Both the position numbers and the translations under genes were made by a program. Below are positions 60,068 to 64,000 of a DNA stretch of 64,000 nucleotides, piece after piece. The number at the start of each line of letters is the position of its first letter. Position 1 is the first letter of the stretch. The notes beneath the pieces were generated by a model. The model had not been told where the DNA came from, ran no database searches, and saw only the letters and a program-made list of their open reading frames with translations. The stretch is taken from NCBI RefSeq assembly GCF_005222675.1, contig NZ_STGE01000019.1, positions 434,001 through 498,000 on the forward strand. Reading direction: 5' to 3'. This stretch comes from Mycolicibacterium sp. CR10 (lineage in GTDB: Bacteria; Actinomycetota; Actinomycetes; Mycobacteriales; Mycobacteriaceae).

Positions 60068-60130
60068 CGCCGGAATTGCATTCCATGCGCAGAACCTCGA
60101 GAAGGGTCCGCGTGGAACGCAATTCCGGCG
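60068..60130. repeat. 22-bp imperfect palindrome between convergent genes (terminator or REP-like)
   Basis: Arms 60068-60089 and 60109-60130 are inverted repeats with 20 of 22 positions complementary and a 19-base spacer that contains CTCGAG. The right arm core is TGGAACGCAATTCCGGCG. It sits between the ends of the HTH gene and ino1, so it could end both transcripts. It has no U-tract. Confidence 0.7.
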
Positions 60131-60140
60131 TAGAGCGGGT

Positions 60141-61217
60141 CTAGCCCTCGATGAACTTCTCGAGCTGTGCCCGCGCGATGTCGTCGGCCAGCTGCTGGGG
60201 CGGGCTCTTCATGAGATACGCGGAGGCGGCGACGACGGGCCCGCCGATGCCACGGTCGAGCGCGATCTTGGCGGCGCGGACCGCGTCGATGATGACGCCG
60301 GCCGAGTTCGGCGAATCCCACACCTCGAGCTTGTACTCCAGGTTCAACGGCACGTCACCGAAGGCGCGGCCTTCGAGGCGGACGTAGGCCCACTTGCGGT
60401 CGTCGAGCCAGCCGACGTGATCCGACGGGCCGATGTGCACGTCCTTGGTGTTGAACTCGCGCTGCAGGTTCGACGTGACGGCCTGGGTCTTGGAGATCTT
60501 CTTGGACTCCAGCCGCGAGCGCTCCAGCATGTTGAGGAAGTCCATGTTGCCGCCGACGTTGAGCTGCATGGTGCGGTCGAGCTGCACGCCGCGGTCCTCG
60601 AACAGCTTGGCCATCACGCGGTGGGTGATGGTGGCGCCGACCTGGCTCTTGATGTCATCGCCGACGATCGGCACGCCGGCGTCCTCGAACTTCTTGGCCC
60701 ACACCGGGTCCGAGGCGATGAACACCGGCAGCGCGTTGACGAACGCCACGCCGGCATCGATGGCGCACTGCGCGTAGAACTTGTCGGCCTCTTCGGAGCC
60801 CACCGGCAGGTAGGACACCATCACGTCGACGTTCGCGTCCTTGAGCGCCTTGACGACGTCCACCGGGTCGGTGTCGGAGATCTCGATGGTCTCGGCGTAG
60901 TACTTGCCGATGCCGTCGAGGGTCGGGCCGCGCTGCACCGTCACGTTGGTCGGCGGCACGTCGGCGATCTTGATGGTGTTGTTCTCCGACGCGAAGATGG
61001 CCTCGGAGAGGTCGAAGCCGACCTTCTTGGCGTCCACGTCGAACGCGGCGACGAACTTCACGTCGCGCACGTGGTACTGGCCGAGCTTGACGTGCATCAG
61101 GCCAGGAACGGTGACGTTCTCGTCGGCGTCCTTGTAGTACTGCACGCCCTGTACGAGCGAGGACGCGCAGTTGCCCACGCCGACGATCGCGACCCGGACG
61201 TCATTGCTTGCGGTCAT
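60141..61217 (-). CDS. ino1: inositol-3-phosphate synthase
   Basis: 358-residue NAD-dependent enzyme that cyclises glucose 6-phosphate to myo-inositol 1-phosphate, the first step to phosphatidylinositol, mycothiol and lipoarabinomannan. The Rossmann motif is [20 protein letters not shown]. Conserved blocks are [36 protein letters not shown] and [13 protein letters not shown]. Shorter N-terminus than the M. tuberculosis protein by about nine residues. It follows padR by 81 bp on the same strand. Confidence 0.97.
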   Translation of the reverse strand: MTASNDVRVAIVGVGNCASSLVQGVQYYKDADENVTVPGLMHVKLGQYHVRDVKFVAAFDVDAKKVGFDLSEAIFASENNTIKIADVPPTNVTVQRGPTLDGIGKYYAETIEISDTDPVDVVKALKDANVDVMVSYLPVGSEEADKFYAQCAIDAGVAFVNALPVFIASDPVWAKKFEDAGVPIVGDDIKSQVGATITHRVMAKLFEDRGVQLDRTMQLNVGGNMDFLNMLERSRLESKKISKTQAVTSNLQREFNTKDVHIGPSDHVGWLDDRKWAYVRLEGRAFGDVPLNLEYKLEVWDSPNSAGVIIDAVRAAKIALDRGIGGPVVAASAYLMKSPPQQLADDIARAQLEKFIEG

Positions 61218-61298
61218 GACGGCTTCTCCTCTTGTGCTACTTCGAGTGCTTTTTTGGTGTTACTGACTAGTGCTGAGTACTGCGACGTATCAATGCGC

Positions 61299-61844
61299 CT
61301 ACGTGGGTTCGGCGCGTCCCTGTGCGGACTTCTCCGCGGCGATCAACTCGTTGAGCCACGTGACTTCCCGCTCGCTGGACTCCAGCCCCAACTGGTGGAG
61401 CTGGCGGGTGTAGCGGTCGAACGAATTGCTGGCTCGCGCGACGGCTTCACGCAGGCTTTCCCGACGTTCCTCCACTTGGCGGCGACGCCCCTCGAGGATC
61501 CTCATCCGCGCCTCGGCGGGCGTGCGGTTGAAGAAGGCGAGGTGGACGCCGAACCCGTCGTCGGAGAAATTCTGCGGGCCGGTGTCGGCGACCAACTCGG
61601 TGAAGCGCTGCTTGCCGGCTTCGGTGAGCTGGTAGACGCGGCGCGCGCGGCGGAGCTTGACGGTGCCCTCCGGGGCGGCGTCCTCGACGATCAGACCGTC
61701 GGCCTGCATGCGTCGCAACGCCGGGTACAGCGACCCGTAGGAGAAGGCGCGGAATGCGCCGAGCAGGCCGGTGAGCCGTTTGCGCAGCTCGTAGCCGTGC
61801 ATCGGGGATTCGAGCAGCAGGCCCAGAACAGCAAGCTCCAGCAT
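61299..61844 (-). CDS. PadR family transcriptional regulator
   Basis: 181-residue regulator (Rv0047c type). The winged helix is MLELAVLGLLLESPMHGYEL and SYGSLYPALRRMQADGLIVE, and a C-terminal helical domain (about 90-181) has ARMRILEGRRRQVEERRESL, a dimerisation coiled coil. ATG at 61844 is preferred because GAGGTGG lies 5-10 bp upstream and the PadR domain begins there; the frame is open to 61913. A palindrome upstream suits autoregulation, and ino1 directly downstream is a likely partner in the transcript. Confidence 0.92.
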   Translation of the reverse strand: MLELAVLGLLLESPMHGYELRKRLTGLLGAFRAFSYGSLYPALRRMQADGLIVEDAAPEGTVKLRRARRVYQLTEAGKQRFTELVADTGPQNFSDDGFGVHLAFFNRTPAEARMRILEGRRRQVEERRESLREAVARASNSFDRYTRQLHQLGLESSEREVTWLNELIAAEKSAQGRAEPT

Positions 61845-61903
61845 CCGGGCCACCTCCTCGACAAACTCATCCGCCGCTACGACGGTTCGACACCTCGCGC
61901 AAC

Positions 61904-61932
61904 TGTATCGCACCGATATATACGGTGCTACA
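61904..61932. promoter_or_regulatory. padR operator-like palindrome
   Basis: TGTA at one end and TACA at the other flank GCACCG and CGGTGC (perfect 6-bp arms) around an ATATATA centre. It lies 60-88 bp upstream of the padR start and contains a TATATC run that could be a -10 element, so PadR binding would block the promoter. Confidence 0.55.
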
Positions 61933-61961
61933 TCGATGACGCGGAACGAAGGAGCGCGGGT

Positions 61962-62840
61962 TCAGCTGCTCGGGTAGTTGATCTGCTTGACGGTGCCGTC
62001 GGCGTTCAGCTCGATGTAACCGTTGCCGAACTCGCTGGAGACGTAGATGGCCAGGTCGATGGACCCCGGCGGGGCGGTCTCGTCACTGTTGGGATCGATA
62101 TTCAGGTAGATGTTGTCGACATCCTCGGCCTTGATGCCCAGCGTCTCCGGGGCGCCCCGCATGATGCCGACAACGGTCGGCACGTCGAACGCCCCGAGAT
62201 CGACGAGGACGTCGCGGTCGTCCTTCGCCGACGTCGACGGGTCTCCCCATCCGCCGCGGTAGGAGTAGCGCAGGATGCGCCGATCGTCGGACGGGTCCGG
62301 GCGCTCCACCGAGGCGTAGTCGGGGTAGACGGTCAGCGAGAAGCCCAAGGTGTCGCCCCACTTCTGCTCCATCTGCTCGAGCAGGCCGTTGAGCCCACCC
62401 AGCGAGTGCAGCTGCCGCGGCGGGGTCAGCACCTTGGCGGGAATGTTGTCGGCCTTCGCGCCGGGGTCGGAGGTGAAGTTCAGCGGTGACGGAGTGTTCC
62501 CGTAGAGGCCCCAGCCGATGGCGATCCCGAGAACCACCAGTACGCCGGCGATCGCGAGGCGGATGCCCAGCCCGCTGCTCATGGCGGGGAGACGGCGGCC
62601 CCGGAGCTTGGGCAGCTGCACGGGTGACTGGTCGGTCTGCAGGTCGGACACCAGGGACTGCAGATCACCCAGGGTCGCAGCGGTGGTGGCCTTCTTCACC
62701 CGTTCGCCATGCTCGGCCATCGACAGCTGACCTTCTGCCAGGGCCGCGTCGAGGATCTGGCACGTGTCGTTGCGATCGCTGTCCTTCGCACGCGTCCGCG
62801 CGGTCTCCCCAGTCCGCCGCCCTGCGCTTCCCGATGCCAC
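61962..62840 (-). CDS. DUF1707 domain membrane protein (Rv0048c-like)
   Basis: 292-residue protein. An N-terminal DUF1707-type domain (about 22-66) contains DSDRNDTCQILDAALAEGQL and RVKKATTAATLGDLQSLVSD. One membrane helix (about 92-112, IRLAIAGVLVVLGIAIGWGL) follows, then an extracytoplasmic region of about 175 residues without cysteines that ends in beta-strands (YIELNADGTVKQINYPSS). GTG start. It diverges from the DUF5318 gene. Role unknown. Confidence 0.87.
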   Translation of the reverse strand: MASGSAGRRTGETARTRAKDSDRNDTCQILDAALAEGQLSMAEHGERVKKATTAATLGDLQSLVSDLQTDQSPVQLPKLRGRRLPAMSSGLGIRLAIAGVLVVLGIAIGWGLYGNTPSPLNFTSDPGAKADNIPAKVLTPPRQLHSLGGLNGLLEQMEQKWGDTLGFSLTVYPDYASVERPDPSDDRRILRYSYRGGWGDPSTSAKDDRDVLVDLGAFDVPTVVGIMRGAPETLGIKAEDVDNIYLNIDPNSDETAPPGSIDLAIYVSSEFGNGYIELNADGTVKQINYPSS

Positions 62841-62963
62841 GTCGATGATCGTAAGAGTTGGTGTGTCGATGATGCAGGCCAGGCTTGATCGCGACGGTCA
62901 ATGTGGAGCGCCGAGGCGCACGTCGCGCCTCGGCTCCTGCCGCGCCGACGTACTCTGGTCCTC

Positions 62964-63392
62964 GTGCGATTGCAGCGACAGGTGGTGGATTACGCCCTAC
63001 GGCGACGGTCCCTGCTGGCAGAGGTCTATTCGGGGCGCACCGGCGTCGCCGAGGTCTGCGACGCCAACCCGTACCTGCTTCGAGCCGCGAAATTCCATGG
63101 CAAGCCCAGTTCGGTGATCTGTCCGATCTGCCGTAAGGAACAGCTGACATTGGTGTCATGGGTGTTCGGCGATCACCTCGGCCCGGTGTCGGGCTCTGCG
63201 CGCACCGCGGAGGAGCTCGTCATGTTGGCAACCCGCTTCGACGAGTTCTCAGTACACGTGGTGGAGGTATGTCGCACCTGCAGTTGGAACCACCTGGTCA
63301 AGTCATACAAGCTCGGAGAGGTGCCGTCGCCCAAGGGCACACCTCGCCGCACTCAGACGGCGCGCGGTCGTGCGCGCACGGCCAGTGAATAG
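62964..63392 (+). CDS. DUF5318 protein (Rv0049-like), probable zinc-ribbon
   Basis: 142-residue soluble protein. It starts MRLQRQVVDYALRRRSLLAE and has CPICRKEQ and CRTCSW, two CxxC pairs that probably bind zinc. The conserved block CDANPYLLRAAKFHGKPSSV precedes the first pair. GTG at 62964 is chosen by homology. Its stop overlaps the proposed ponA1 start. The function is unknown; its constant place before ponA1 suggests a link to wall synthesis. Confidence 0.9.
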   Translation: MRLQRQVVDYALRRRSLLAEVYSGRTGVAEVCDANPYLLRAAKFHGKPSSVICPICRKEQLTLVSWVFGDHLGPVSGSARTAEELVMLATRFDEFSVHVVEVCRTCSWNHLVKSYKLGEVPSPKGTPRRTQTARGRARTASE

Positions 63393-64000
63393 CGAAGGGC
63401 GCCACGACCGGTCAGCCAACGACGCCCGTGAGGGGCAGATGGCTGAAGGTGTGAGCGCGAGACCCCCGCAACGAAACGACGGCCCCCCGCGACGGCCGGT
63501 CGACGGCGGCAAGCACCGCCCCCCCGCGCCGGACGCGTCCCGCCCACCGGCGCCGGACGCGTCACGCCGCCCGCGCCCGGACGATCGGCTGACGACCGTG
63601 CTGCCGCCGGTGCGCACCGACACTCCGGCGCACCTGCGGGACCCGATCGACGCCGTCAAGCGCGCGCTCGACGGCTCTCCGCCCCACCAGCCACCGCCAC
63701 CGCCACCCGGCCGCCCGCCCGGCGGAGGGGGACCGACCGGTGGAGGCGCCTCGGACCCCAAGCCGAGCCTGCGCCATCAGGTCAACTGGAAGTGGGTGCG
63801 CCGCGGGCTGGCCGCGATGGTGGCCGTGCTGATCGTGCTGCCGCTGCTGACCTTCGGCATGGCCTACATGATCGTCGATGTCCCCAAGCCCGGTGATATC
63901 CGCACCGCGCAGGTGTCGACCATCCTGGCCAGTGACGGCTCGGAGATCGCGAAAGTCGTGCCACCGGAAGGCAATCGGATCGATGTCAACATCGACCAGA
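63385..64000 (+). CDS. ponA1: penicillin-binding protein PonA1 (5' part; runs off the window)
   Basis: Bifunctional class A penicillin-binding protein (transglycosylase and transpeptidase); only the first 205 residues are present. The cytoplasmic N-terminus is Pro/Arg-rich and disordered (about 1-130), with PPPPPPGRPPGGGG. A membrane helix (about 143-165, AAMVAVLIVLPLLTFGMAYM) precedes the start of the extracellular region IVDVPKPGDIRTAQVSTILA. The GTG at 63385 overlaps the DUF5318 stop and begins VNSEGRH; an ATG at 63439 with GAGGGG just upstream is an equally good start. No catalytic domain lies within the window. Confidence 0.9.
   Translation, partial: MNSEGRHDRSANDAREGQMAEGVSARPPQRNDGPPRRPVDGGKHRPPAPDASRPPAPDASRRPRPDDRLTTVLPPVRTDTPAHLRDPIDAVKRALDGSPPHQPPPPPPGRPPGGGGPTGGGASDPKPSLRHQVNWKWVRRGLAAMVAVLIVLPLLTFGMAYMIVDVPKPGDIRTAQVSTILASDGSEIAKVVPPEGNRIDVNIDQ

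Overview
The window is a high-GC actinobacterial chromosome segment around the replication origin. Gene content and protein sequences point to a Mycobacterium, most likely a rapid grower of the Mycolicibacterium type. Supporting markers are cwsA, the DUF3566-gyrA-gyrB-dciA-recF-gnd-dnaN-oriC-dnaA run, rpmH-rnpA-yidD-yidC-khpB-rsmG-parA-parB, cwlM, sigM/rsmA, the MurJ-pseudokinase fusion, mtc28, ino1 and ponA1. gnd between recF and dnaN, and a glucosylglycerate hydrolase next to leuS, fit rapid growers better than M. tuberculosis. All family and synteny statements come from memory; no search was run.

Left arm (1-6.5 kb): cwsA and sdaA are followed by a small conserved protein and a convergent two-gene operon, bphO-bphP (heme oxygenase plus a phytochrome with GGDEF and EAL domains). 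This is a self-contained light-to-cyclic-di-GMP module. The operon lies exactly between an intact tRNA-Ala gene and what looks like a decayed 3' half of a tRNA-Ala in the same orientation. That is the geometry left by an element that integrated into a tRNA gene. A tiny DLW-39-type gene sits between tRNA-Ile and tRNA-Ala and stops inside the tRNA.

Origin (6.6-24.4 kb): DUF3566 protein, gyrA, gyrB, dciA, recF, gnd, dnaN, then oriC (16371-16931) with several DnaA-box-like sites and an AT-rich nested palindrome, then dnaA (TTG start). The strand switches at the dnaA-rpmH gap. rpmH, rnpA, yidD, yidC, khpB, rsmG, parA and parB follow on the plus strand. Two parS sites lie inside the 5' ends of rsmG and parA.

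Cell-wall and redox cluster (24.6-38.5 kb): an unknown protein and cwlM converge. trxB-trxA has a SigH-like promoter. rsmA, sigM, murJ-pseudokinase, a DUF6049 membrane protein and mutT4 form a long minus-strand run. pcnA diverges from mutT4 with apparently leaderless promoters on both sides. A DxDxDG-repeat protein ends this block.

Right arm (38.5-64 kb): genes matching the M. tuberculosis Rv0036c-Rv0050 block: a TIGR03084 protein, an MFS permease, YqgE, a Cys-tailed membrane protein, Mtc28, leuS, a SDR, glucosylglycerate hydrolase, MarR, an amino-acid ABC importer with a fused binding protein and permease, GntR, an F420-type oxidoreductase, a PhoX phosphatase, a secreted HExxH protein, an alpha/beta hydrolase, an Eis-like acetyltransferase, a PH-like protein with a divergent HTH regulator, ino1 with padR, a DUF1707 protein, a DUF5318 protein and the start of ponA1. 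Two long hairpins (52790-52845 and 60068-60130) and a padR operator-like palindrome lie between genes.
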